DNA of 64,000 nt, taken from assembly GCA_963920705.1 (NCBI GenBank), contig OY987230.1, positions 4,154,001 through 4,218,000 of the forward strand, in the 5' to 3' direction. A model generated the notes under the pieces. It searched no databases. It saw nothing but the letters and a program-made list of their open reading frames with translations, and had not been told where the DNA came from. How positions within the stretch are numbered: position 1 is the stretch's first letter; the number at the start of each line of letters is the position of its first letter. This stretch comes from Odiellus spinosus. Its lineage: Eukaryota; Arthropoda; Arachnida; Opiliones; Phalangiidae. A program made the translations under genes and the position numbers. This document shows, in pieces, positions 44,101-53,797 of this stretch.

Positions 44101-47100
44101 TTTTCCCAAAGTTTTCTGCCTCAAAATCATTTTCCCAAAGTTTTCTGCCTCAAAATCATTTTCCCAAAGTTTTCTGCCTCAAAATCATTTTCCCAAAGTT
44201 TTCCGCCTCAAAATCATTTTCCCAAAGTTTTTGCCTCAAAATCATTTTCCCAAAGTTTTCTGCCTCAAAATCATTTTCCCAAAGTTTTCTGCCTCAAAAT
44301 CATTTTCCCAAAGTTTTTGCCTCAAAATCATTTTCCCAAAGTTTTCTACCTCAAAATCATTTTCCCAAAGTTTTCTGCCTCAAAATCATTTTCCCAAAGT
44401 TTTCTGCCTCAAAATCATTTTCCCAAAGTTTTCTGCCTCAAAATCATTTTCTCAAAGTTTTCTGCCTCAAAATCATTTTCTCAAAGTTTTCTGCCTCAAA
44501 ATCATTTTCCCAAAGTTTTCTGCCTCAAAATCATTTTCCCAAAGTTTTCTGCCTCAAAATCATTTTCCCAAAGTTTTTGCCTCAAAATCATTTTCCCAAA
44601 GTTTTTGCCTCAAAATCATTTTCCCAAAGTTTTCTGCCTCAAAATCATTTTCCCAAAGTTTTTGCCTCAAAATCATTTTCCCAAAGTTTTCTACCTCAAA
44701 ATCATTTTCCCAAAGTTTTCTGCCTCAAAATCATTTTCCCAAAGTTTTCTGCCTCAAAATCATTTTCCCAAAGTTTTCTGCCTCAAAATCATTTTCCCAA
44801 AGTTTTCTGCCTCAAAATCATTTTCCCAAAGTTTTCTGCCTCAAAATTATTTTCCCAAAGTTTTTGCCTCAAAATCATTTTCCCAAAGTTTTCTGCCTCA
44901 AAATCATTTTCCCAAAGTTTTTGCCTCAAAATCATTTTCCCAAAGTTTTCTACCTCAAAATCATTTTCCCAAAGTTTTCTGCCTCAAAATCATTTTCCCA
45001 AAGTTTTCTGCCTCAAAATCATTTTCCCAAAGTTTTCTGCCTCAAAATCATTTTCCCAAAGTTTTCTGCCTCAAAATCATTTTCCCAAAGTTTTCTGCCT
45101 CAAAATCATTTTCCCAAAGTTTTCTGCCTCAAAATTATTTTCCCAAAGTTTTTGCCTCAAAATCATTTTCCCAAAGTTTTCTGCCTCAAAATCATTTTCC
45201 CAAAGTTTTCTGCCTCAAAATCATTTTCCCAAAGTTTTCTGCCTCAAAATCATTTTCCCAAAGTTTTCTGCCTCAAAATCATTTTTCCAAAGTTTTCTGC
45301 CTCAAAATCATTTTCCCAAAGTTTTCTGCCTCAAAATCATTTTCCCAAAGTTTTCTGCCTCAAAATCATTTTCCCAAAGTTTTCTGCCTCAAAATCATTT
45401 TCCCTGAGTTTCTTGCCTCAAATTGATTTTTTCCTTAAATCCCCCTCAATTTTTCAGTCAAAATCACTTTCCCCGAGTATTTTTCAATCAAAATAATTCT
45501 TCCCTGATGTTTCCCGGTTATACTTTATAAATAAGGATTTAAATTGAATAAAAATCTAATTACCAGCATTTGAGGAGTCGGAGTCTTTATTCATCCTCTT
45601 AAATTCCCTGATAAGTTTGCGAGCTTGGTCGCGACAAGCTAAACTTTCTCGATAAACGCTTTCTGGGCTGACATTCTCACTTATCATCGATTGAAGAGAT
45701 TGACTGCTGTACGATGAAGAATATTTCTGCGTTCCAGGTGTGTATGTCATTAAATTAAACGAAGCGCTGGAAGGTAACTTCTTGGGAGTATCGCTGACCG
45801 AATCTAGGGTACTTTGATTATTATTTTTAATCGGTTTGGAATGATTTTGAATCATCTTCGGAGTATTTTCGACAGTTTTGAGTGGATTTTGAGTGATCTT
45901 AGGCGTCTGTGGGATTGCAGTAGTCTCGGAAGTATTTTCAGTAGTTTTTGATGAATTTAGGACCGCTTCGAGAGTATTTGAACTTATTTCCACGTTTATG
46001 GTTATGTTTTCAGAGTTTTTGGTAAGATTTTCAGCCTTTTTCGTCTTATTGTTAAAGTTTACCATCTTTTTGGGGTTATAAATCTTCTGGGTACCATTTT
46101 CATCCTTTTTATAATCGCATACTGTCTTTCTCGAGTTTCCAGCCTTTTGAGTGTTGTTTTCAGACTTTTTCTTAATGTTTACAGTAAGTTTGTTGTTTTC
46201 AGACTTTCCCTTAGAATTTGTCGTCATATCAGCCTTTGGGGCGATGCTTCGTTTGTTTTCTTTCTCGGAAAGTTTTTGAACATTTTTCGCAATGTTTACC
46301 GTCTTTTGGGAGATATTTTCAGGCTTTTTGGTTAATTTTTCAGCTTTTTTGGTGCTTAAACTGTTTATAGACTTTTCACTTTCGCTTACAGTCTCAGCTT
46401 TTTGGGCAATGGTTTTGGACTTTTTGGTAAAGTTTACGGTTCTTTTAGCATTCGCAGCCTTTTGGTTTGATACTTCATTATCGAAACTCTCCAAATTTTC
46501 AATTGTTTCGCTAGGTTCTTTAAACTTCCTTTTGGGTATTTCTTTGTTAGTTTCGTCATTCTTACGTATTTTTGACTTTGGATTAGCCACGTTTTTAACC
46601 TCCAGAGATTTATTACAACATCCGATGTCATCAGTCTCATCTAAAAATTATAAAATTGATTTCCACTCTCTAATAATTTTTAAATCTAACTTTATACCGT
46701 GACAAGGCAGCCACTTTCCTTTATAGTTACTGACGAAGCTATATTTCCTTAGTCGATCCTTAAAATTTATAATAACGTCATAAATTGTTTTAAACTTAAG
46801 GAAATAATTTAAAAATAATTTTAACTTACCCCTAAAGTCATCTCTAATCCCTTCAAGGCTCTTTTAAAAGCGGGCTTCATCTCATTCCGGTAATCTTTAC
46901 CGCAGCAGATAGTCTTAAAATAATCAACATGATACAATTGAACGTCAATTTACGTAATGATGGTCAAAAATGAGGGATAACTTTCCCAATGCACAATGAA
47001 CTTAACTTTAAATGAACCGAATTTTAAGAACTCAAATAAAAAAAGTGTAAATTTACCGAGAGAACTTTGTCCTTGGAGAAGGGTTTAATTTCTGAAACTG

Positions 47101-48213
47101 AAACCCAGCTTCGACTGACTTCATCGTCTAAGTAGACAACGTGGTAGTGGCTCTAAATAAGAAAAATTAAATCTTAATTTTATATATTAAATCAACATTT
47201 ACTCGTTGGTATTACCGGTTCTTCCGAAAGTTCTTCATTGATGTAGTAGAAGTTCAAGATATCTGGATCATCATCGACCATTGCTGGCCACCTAGGTTTA
47301 AAAGTACACTGGCATTATAAAACCTAAAAACTGGTACTTACAAATTGATTTTATTCACCAAGGATATCCGATAATTTTAGCCCAAACGATAGAACCAGCT
47401 GTAAACTTGTTGAAAATCATATCGGTCGATGTGTTATCCTGCTCCGGCGCCTCACAAGAATTATAGTCTAAATCTAAAATTAAATTTAATCTGCGTAAGA
47501 AATATTCTTTAAAATTAAAGTTTGAATCATTCTTTACCTTTGTTCATGCTGCAAAACCACTTTTTCGGTACTTGCCAGGGTTCTTTTATCTCGTCTAAGT
47601 AACGAAATTTGCGGCATTTTGGGTCGCAACATTCGACCCAAGTACCTTCTTGGGAATCAATGCGTTCTTTTTGAAGAGCTAAAGCTAAATCTTTCACGGT
47701 TTTCTTTTTTGAAATAACAGCTTTGCCTTTTGATTGAAATTTTATTAAATCTATAGTATTTAGGAAATTCTTACCAAGTTTATCGTACCACTTTGCTTTT
47801 TCGCATTGATGGAAGAAGAGCCTTTTTCCATTACCAACTGCTTAGGCTGCAACCGGTTTTTCCTCTGCCAGAGCTTCTTTAGTTTTTTAGGCCCTTTAGG
47901 CTCAGTAATGACTTCTCGAGGCTGAGCTTCGTCACCCGAAGCTTCGGGAGTTACAGCAGTATCTTTGCCTTCATTGGTCCTCGTAGTCAAACATTTAAAC
48001 AATTCATCAGAAGGATAAACCGGTTCTCTCGGATTTGAGAATAAGCCTTTTTAAAAAAAATAATAAAATAAAAAAATAAGGATTATCTTATCCAAATCAA
48101 TCAGAATCATTAGGCCTACTTTTTGGTTCGGAATATTCAGCATCAGTATCACAGTCACCGTTGATAACGGAGTCAAATATGGATTTGTATTTGTCATAAA
48201 TTAATCCCGCCAT
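38129..48213 (-). CDS. ZCWPW1: CW zinc finger + PWWP domain histone reader (ZCWPW1-like), ten coding exons
   Basis: Exons (5' to 3'): 48213-48120, 48046-47835, 47790-47538, 47473-47359, 47291-47216, 47152-47057, 46913-46830, 46635-45564, 43382-43314, 38766-38129; 902 aa, all phases closing. The CW finger (aa 153-197) has WVECC, Cys156, Cys161, Cys182, Cys193 and the SMN..Y..C..PE ending. The PWWP domain starts about aa 213 with YPWWPAMV. A long Lys/Asn/Thr-rich disordered tail follows. In vertebrates ZCWPW1 reads H3K4me3 with CW and H3K36me3 with PWWP and aids repair of PRDM9-made meiotic breaks; here function is inferred from domains only. The second cage-region Trp (KWR) is Phe (KFRYL). Introns 1-7 are 44-194 nt; introns 8 and 9 (2.2 and 4.5 kb) hold minisatellites. 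The 44-nt intron and the exon 8 acceptor (a competing AG lies 5 nt upstream, out of phase) are the doubtful junctions. ZCWPW2 is possible. Confidence 0.92.
38896..42078. repeat. 23-bp G-run/A-run minisatellite in reader-gene intron 9, about 138 units
   Basis: The unit on + is ACTTTGCTGAG, six G, six A, G. Units with CTGAG fill about 38950-41075. Units with CCGAG lie at both edges (about 38905-38940 and 41085-41940). CTCGGCCGAG variants lie at the far right (41965-42060). Six shortened ACTGCTCAG units are at 39890-40005. Because 23 is not a multiple of 3 and the unit has no stops, all frames stay open over hundreds of codons on both strands. These are not proteins. The G-runs give quadruplex potential, and the purine strand gives triplex potential. 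Confidence 0.97.
42230..43138. mobile_element. Foldback DNA element with ~240-bp arms in reader-gene intron 9
   Basis: The left arm, 42230-42472, begins GTACAGGCATTCTA and ends in ACACTCCGC. The right arm, 42905-43138, is its near-perfect reverse complement. TA flanks both ends (42228-42229, 43139-43140), a possible TA target duplication as in Tc1/mariner-type elements. The centre contains another short palindrome (GCCATTTTCC..AAAATGGC, 42676-42696). No transposase. The arms stay alike, so it is fairly young. Confidence 0.8.
43572..43720. repeat. 46-bp tandem repeat, three units, next to the 29-bp array
   Basis: CCCGGAGTTTTTCTTAC recurs at 43572, 43618 and 43664. Each unit ends in CTCAAAATCATTTT, the core of the 29-bp array that follows, so this is probably an ancestral or rearranged form of that array. 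Confidence 0.8.
43790..45412. repeat. 28/29-bp minisatellite in reader-gene intron 8, about 55 units
   Basis: The unit is AAAGTTTTCTGCCTCAAAAT followed by CATTTTCCC. Some units lack one C and read AAAGTTTTTGCC. The unit length is not a multiple of 3 and has no stop, so three frames of 276-558 codons stay open on +. These are artefacts of the array, which lies antisense within the gene's intron. Confidence 0.96.
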
Positions 48214-48577
48214 GTCTCTCTCGGATATCTAAATAATCGAAAATATTGCTCAAACGCGATAATTATACATTAGATTCAATTATGGTTATAATTATTTTCA
48301 ATTAAAACTTACAAGAACGCCTCTTCAATCCCTCTAAAAACTTCAAACTTACAACGAACTTTTTTCGATGTCACGTTCCAAGCGCTGATTTTCGTATATA
48401 ACGTAACTTCCGGTGGCACTTTTCTATTCCGGAAGCAAACTTACGTTTTGGCGCGAAATTCAGTTTTGAGTTTAAGTGGGCAAGCCTAATTTTTTCAAAA
48501 CGTAAAAATTTACAAACACGCGAATAATTAGGCTTTTTAAAATGGATTAATTTATCCTTTAAATGTAATTTCTAAAA
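48214..48577. promoter_or_regulatory. Shared divergent promoter region
   Basis: The ZCWPW1-like gene (-) starts at 48213 and the kelch gene (+) at 48578 or 48685. The minus strand has a good 5' UTR intron: donor GTAAGT at 48312-48307, acceptor TTTAG ending at 48229, 84 nt. That places its first exon above 48313. CCGGAAG boxes on both strands (about 48408-48436) resemble ETS sites, common in bidirectional promoters. There is no TATA box. Confidence 0.6.
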
Positions 48578-48684
48578 ATGTTGAAAGGAATTAAAGATAA
48601 GAATTCAAAACTTAGAAAAGAAATAACCATCGAAGGGGCAGATTCGGTAACTATATCAATTCTTTCTCTAGATAAAACATTGCA

Positions 48685-50277
48685 ATGGTATATTGGTATT
48701 TAAGGGATGTTAATTTTTCGAAGGTTACTGAAACAAACGATTCCATCGAGAATTGTAAAAAATCAGAAACGAGAAAATCTAACGTTTTACCGAAGATATC
48801 CGGGACTGTTTCAAAATGCAATTCTAAATCTGCTACGCAATCAGTTCGGGATAGCGTGGAAGTGGTTACTGTTTCTAAATCATCTACAGTCTTTGAAATG
48901 AAACCTAAGAAGGTCAAAATAGCCTCTGAAAAGACGAGGGAAATTCCTTATCGTCCTGTTATCCGAGTAGAAAATGAAAATGTTCGATATTTGTCCACCG
49001 ATCGAAAAAACAAAAGACGAAAATCGTCGCGAGGGTCACCGGGAGCTCAAAATGATAAAGTCAAAATACCAAACGCGGTGGAAATAATTCGAGCTTTCTT
49101 AGTGGGAGTTCAAACTCGAAAGGATCTGAAACAATGGTTGGAAAAACCGGATGTTCCTTCGAAACACGACAAAAAGCTCGAAGAGGTATCAACCGATCCG
49201 ATCTTGAGTTATCTCCTGCACCAATTCCGAGAATCGGATGTAAATCAAATTCGACCAGAACATAATTTTCCATTGAAAGAAGTTCGTCAATTTATCGGTC
49301 CTCTTCCTTCAGAGAACATTTCTATCATATTGATAATGGGCGGAATCAATCCAACGAATCATCACGAAATATTTGCAGCGGGAGGAATGATTCTGCGATA
49401 CGACCCAAACGAAAACGTCTTAAATCGATACAGTATGATGCCTGTACCTCGACACAATCATCGCGTGGTCTACCAAAATGGTTTTCTATACGTCATCGGT
49501 GGTTACGACCCCAGAGTGACCGTTAAAGGCCATCTGGTAGCTTGCAGCACTTGTTACAGATACGAACTGGTCACCAACACCTGGGAACGAATATCCGATA
49601 TGAACCACGCCAGGGTCTACCACGGGGCCGTCGTTCTTCGTAACACGATATTCGTTGTCGGTGGCAAAAATCGGGACGGACAACTTCTAAGTTCGGTAGA
49701 AAAATACAATGAGAAAGAAGACCATTGGATTTTGTTAGAAGAAGGACTTTCAATCGCTAGAATGGCCATGGGTGTAACTACCCACGAGGGAATGATATGG
49801 GTTGTTGGAGGGTTAGTCCTGCAGCCATCCGAGGATAATTTGTGCATGGTGCGAATAGTGGAACGCTACGACTACGCGAAGAACTCGTGGGCCTTATTGG
49901 AATCGAGAATTCCCATACCAGTGGCTTTCCCTAGTCTCTGTTCTACCAAATCTACCCTGTTTCTACTTGGCGGTATCGTGTTTGACAAGCGAAGCCATGC
50001 GTCCGTCAAGAGCGTTAAAAGCGTACTTCGCTACAACGAGGACAAAGATTCTTGGGAATCTGACGGCAGTCTTCGATCGGCTCGGCACGACGCGGCCACT
50101 ACGAGTATAGGAAATACCGTTTACGTTGTCGGTGGATGCGATTCAACTACAATGACCGTGGTTTATGACGTAGAAGAATACAATACGATCAAACACTCGC
50201 CCCGAAAACTTCAAGTATTGCCCTTGTCTGTGACGGGATGCGCCGTTGTTACTCTGCCAGTTGAGACTAATTTATAA
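48685..50277 (+). CDS. Six-repeat kelch propeller protein without BTB domain
   Basis: 530 aa, apparently one exon. Residues 1-125 are basic and low-complexity. From about 210 onward there are six kelch repeats, each with the Gly-Gly doublet (aa 219, 272, 326, 375, 429, 483) and a following Tyr and Trp, e.g. YRYELVTNTW. Six blades make a closed beta-propeller, usually a protein-binding or cullin-3 adaptor surface. No BTB or BACK domain is visible, and the divergent neighbour leaves little room upstream for one. The start is uncertain. ATG at 48578 opens a 35-codon frame that would run straight into this one (LQW-YLRDVN) were it not for a near-duplicated 8-nt TGGTATAT / TGGTATTT at 48686-48701. 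No orthologue is named. Confidence 0.85.
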   Translation: MVYWYLRDVNFSKVTETNDSIENCKKSETRKSNVLPKISGTVSKCNSKSATQSVRDSVEVVTVSKSSTVFEMKPKKVKIASEKTREIPYRPVIRVENENVRYLSTDRKNKRRKSSRGSPGAQNDKVKIPNAVEIIRAFLVGVQTRKDLKQWLEKPDVPSKHDKKLEEVSTDPILSYLLHQFRESDVNQIRPEHNFPLKEVRQFIGPLPSENISIILIMGGINPTNHHEIFAAGGMILRYDPNENVLNRYSMMPVPRHNHRVVYQNGFLYVIGGYDPRVTVKGHLVACSTCYRYELVTNTWERISDMNHARVYHGAVVLRNTIFVVGGKNRDGQLLSSVEKYNEKEDHWILLEEGLSIARMAMGVTTHEGMIWVVGGLVLQPSEDNLCMVRIVERYDYAKNSWALLESRIPIPVAFPSLCSTKSTLFLLGGIVFDKRSHASVKSVKSVLRYNEDKDSWESDGSLRSARHDAATTSIGNTVYVVGGCDSTTMTVVYDVEEYNTIKHSPRKLQVLPLSVTGCAVVTLPVETNL

Positions 50278-50859
50278 GCAATGTTTAAATTTAATTTTTC
50301 TCAAAATTTTTTATTCGACAATAATTATAATTAAGGCGACTATTATCCCTATAAAATTAAATTAATGTTTTCGGACGAGCGACGCAATGGAGATGTAAGC
50401 TAATATTTCACCTATAGGAGAGCACCGGAGCCTATAAGGGGATGACCATGAACGCAATGCGCCTGGTAAAAACACCTCGCCCCTAAGAGTAAGAGGACCT
50501 TTTCTATTTCCTTTTGAAAGTAAACCAGTTTCCCCGATAGCTGCGAAAACATTAGCTTAAATCCCCATTTGCCGGCATTATGTAAAATTAAACTTCATTT
50601 AATTAAAAATCTCCAAAGATGTGTGATGTTTATTGACCATTTAAATAAAAGTCTAATTTCAAATTGGAAACCAACAGGAAAACCTCGTTATAACGAAATT
50701 CAGTTGGGAGATGGGGGAATAATATATTACATTATCTATTGACGTTAAAAAGTTTCATAAAAGGGTCAATAAACGCGGACAACATCATATTGAGGAGCCT
50801 AGGAGTAATAATCTGGAGTCGGACCTCAAGCTGATCTAGTCTTCAGTCGCTCCAGGGCT
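50278..50859. other. Kelch 3' region, non-coding
   Basis: AT-rich sequence with an AATAAA at about 50644-50650. No gene or repeat is recognised. Confidence 0.4.
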
Positions 50860-50867
50860 AACACAAC

Positions 50868-52745
50868 CATAGATATGAAAAATAAGCTAGATCCACTACC
50901 CTCACGGCCAACCGGGGGGGAAAACGTCGGGAACCGAAGGCTGCCATTTGAGGGACATTATGTATTTAGCGCCATCTAGTCAAGAAGGATCAGACACTTT
51001 AAAAGGGAAAAACCGCGGGAAATTTGAAGGGATGAATTCTCGTTTATGAAAGCGCGGGAAACCTAAAGATGCTAATAGGCCATTTGAGTAAAAGCAAAAG
51101 CGCGGGAAATTACAAAATGATTAAGCAACTTTTTGAGGTTTGAGAGCTTGGGTAAAGGCGAAATAATAGAAGACTAAAAATGGTTAAAAGTTGTGCTTTT
51201 TGCAATGTAAACGCAATAAGAGAGTCGGGAAGGAACAAAAGTGTTCATTTCATAGGTATAAAAAAACATTTTAATATAATCATAATGTACAATAACCGAG
51301 GTGCATTTTTATTATTAAGATTTCTTCTGGGCAATAGTGAGTTGCATAGAAAATGGATAGCTGTGGTAGATCGAGACAATTGGAATCCATCTTCATATGA
51401 TTCAGTGCGTAGTGAACATTTCCAGGAGGAAGAAATTTATGTTCAAAACGGAAAACACTATCTTAGAGATAATATTGTTCCAACAAAGGTTAATAACTAA
51501 AATTAAGTGGTTGATTGTGCAAAAATAACGTAGGATGGTGCGGGGAATACTTCTCCGGCTTCGTTGACTATGGCATATCGGATGCTCTTGGGACCTTTTG
51601 TGTTTGCTGGGATATGGTTTCCAATAACAGCCGAGATAGCCAAACTATTGCGTCACAGGACTTTGGTATTTATGTTAGTAGCTATCAACTGTAGTTGGAA
51701 AATACCTCTTGGGTATTTCTTGCTTGATGGTACACCGGGCGGCTCTTGACGCAGCTTGTGAAAGAATGTTTAGCCAGGATCAACGCCACTGGAGTTAAGT
51801 GCGTGCCTTTGGTTAGCGACGGCTTAAGCAGCAATTTAACTATGGCCAAAACATTGGGAACAAATTTGGATACAGAATATTTGGACCCCAGTTTCTCAAA
51901 TCCTGCGAATCCAATGGGACATAGAATTTATTTAATCCTTAATGGAGGATTAAAACAGCCATCAAAAAGTGTTTTACAAATCTGCGCTTTGACAGAGTCA
52001 TACATTCGGCAAAACGTTTCTGTTGATATGAAATCAAAAAACATTTCACTATCCATTGAAATTGCTGTTATGCGAAAGTTGGTAAATGCAAATGTATTTA
52101 GCGAGCTTCAAGAGCACATGTTCGATTTTGAAGTTGGTATCGAACACCATCGTAATAGATTAATGAAAAACATTATTAATTTGTACGCAAAGGTTCGCCT
52201 TCACAAAATAGCCAAAGATAAGAACCTACAATTAAAAAAGCAAGCCATTAGACAAAACTATCAAAATTATTTTTGTTTGAAGGGAAATAAAGCCTGTTAA
52301 ATACCTTTATAATTCCGCTTCCCTGTAATTTATTTTGTGGATTCTTTTCAACGCCGGTACATAAATCTTCTTTTACTAAAACTAACAAGTAGCATCCTAA
52401 TAATATTAATTATAACAATAATAAAAGGAATCAGGAATCTAAAATAACGTTGCTTCCGTTACAACGGAGGCAAGAAATATAAAATTTTCAACAATATCTT
52501 TGCTTTCGGCTTTTATAGCAGACGAAATACGTGTTCGCCATATTTTAGTTTTTATTCGTAGCATCAGATGGCGCGAGCATACACATGAAGGGGGTTGCTC
52601 ATATGGGGGCGAAAGTGAATTAAATAATTCAGTTCTCGCCCGTCAGATGGCGCGGAAAACGGATTGTCCCTCAAATGGCAGCCACCTGGGTCTGACGTAC
52701 CCCCCCATAGGGCAGTGGGTCTAGCTTATTTTTCATATGTCTATG
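50868..52745 (+). mobile_element. P-superfamily DNA transposon with perfect 8-bp target duplication
   Basis: The ends are inverted repeats: left CATAGATATGAAAAATAAGC, right complement CATAGACATATGAAAAATAA. The match extends inward for about 110 bp, including GGCTGCCATTTGAGGGACA and GCGCCATCT. AACACAAC flanks it exactly (50860-50867, 52746-52753). Ends beginning CAT, an 8-bp duplication, and a THAP plus P-type transposase inside identify the P superfamily. At 1878 bp it is shorter than complete P elements (about 3 kb) and appears internally deleted, but the intact duplication suggests insertion was not ancient. It lies between the kelch gene and DDOST. Confidence 0.94.
51180..52300 (+). pseudogene. 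P-element-type (THAP9-like) transposase remnant
   Basis: The first frame (51180-51500, 106 aa) is a THAP DNA-binding domain: CAFC at the start, NWNP, SEHF, and the IVPT end. The third Cys of the C2CH zinc site is Arg (VRSEHF), so metal binding should be lost. A second part (51564-52300) is open only in two frames that overlap at 51746-51749. It gives the RNase H region (WKIPLGYFLLDG, ECLARINATGVKCVPLVSDG) and jumps at about 51920 to the C-terminal part (PSKSVLQICALTE, HRNRLMKNIINLYAKVRLH). The rest of the RNase H fold and the GTP-binding insertion are missing. It is non-functional. Confidence 0.9.
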
Positions 52746-52980
52746 AACACAACATCCGACGAATCAATCAAAGATACGAAGAATTTTGGCCTAGATTGAC
52801 AAAGTGATGGTAGAGTTTGTTCATGGTCTGACGTACTGAAACTCTGGTAGAAAAAAAATTACCAAATGCAGAAGTTATGACCAAAGGACTAAGGACATGA
52901 CACCCGCCCATTCGGAACTTCTAAAGATGATGGAGGAGGGAGGCAGGGAGCTGTAACTTATAGCAAACGAAGCTCCCGTG

Positions 52981-53224
52981 CAGGCTGGGAAATAAGGCAA
53001 TTTCACTGGACAAAAGTCCAGTTTAAAAATTAAATGCTTGGGGGTCTACTGGCCACAAGGCCAGTTAATTCCAAAATTTTGTTTTGTTTCTAAGCCTACG
53101 TCATAGTGACAGTTTGTCAAGCTCATGAAAATTGTAACTGGCCCATGTCCAGTTTTTTAATTAAACTGCTTGAGCTCTACTGGCCACAAGTCCAGTTCAA
53201 AAATAATCCTTATTTCCCAACTTG
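52981..53224. mobile_element. hAT-type MITE, copy 1 (244 bp)
   Basis: The ends are CAGGCTGGGAAATAAGG and, in complement, CAAGTTGGGAAATAAGG. CTCCCGTG flanks it perfectly (52973-52980, 53225-53232). The interior has repeated ACTGG..CCAGT pairs that can form nested hairpins. The same element occurs at 62814-63095. Confidence 0.9.
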
Positions 53225-53232
53225 CTCCCGTG

Positions 53233-53797
53233 CATAAAGAAAAAGTGAAGATTTATGGCAAATTTTGTTATAACCATAGTTCGTCCGCTTAAACTAGGGC
53301 CCGAATTAAGCAAAATTTTATCATAATCGAAGAAACTATTTATGGGGAATTTCAGTAAAATCATGGCATGCCTGCCAACATTATGGCAAATTTTGGTATA
53401 TAACGTAAATTTTCACTAAAATTAGGCCCGAAAATAGGCTTGATTCTACCATTGATAAAATATTTATGGCAAATTTCCTGATAGCCATAGTGTCTGCTAA
53501 AAGTAGGCCCAAAATAGGCATTAAACCATATTTTGTTTCAGCTATAATACTTCCGCAAAAACTAGGCTAAATTTTACATTGATAAGGAAAATATTTAAGG
53601 TAAATTTTAAAATTAACAAAAGTGTACTATAAAAATAATGGAATTAAACACTATCATCCTCTTTTACTTGTACAAAATTACTTCAAGAAAGTGTATAACA
53701 AAATTACAAAAGATATATTTTTATCCAATGATCGACCCAAAATGAAATGAGAAACAATTATTTGTTCTAGTGAAAAGTTATAATTTATTCTTAAACA
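53233..53797. other. DDOST 3' flank, non-coding
   Basis: Repeated loose motifs (GGCAAATTTT..ATAA, CTAAAA(C/G)TAGGC) suggest a decayed repeat related to parts of the 57.3-58.5 kb foldback. The DDOST 3' UTR should lie in its right part. Confidence 0.4.

Noticed and set aside
43750-45496. Open frames of 276-558 codons (SFLPQNHFPKVF-like repeats)
   Set aside because: Product of a 28/29-bp stop-free array in an intron, antisense to the gene.
47751-47774. A 24-nt intron (GTAAG..TATAG) in the ZCWPW1-like gene
   Set aside because: It is too short for splicing and gives the wrong phase. A 44-nt intron just upstream (47834-47791) restores the frame into WYDKLGKN and the CW domain.
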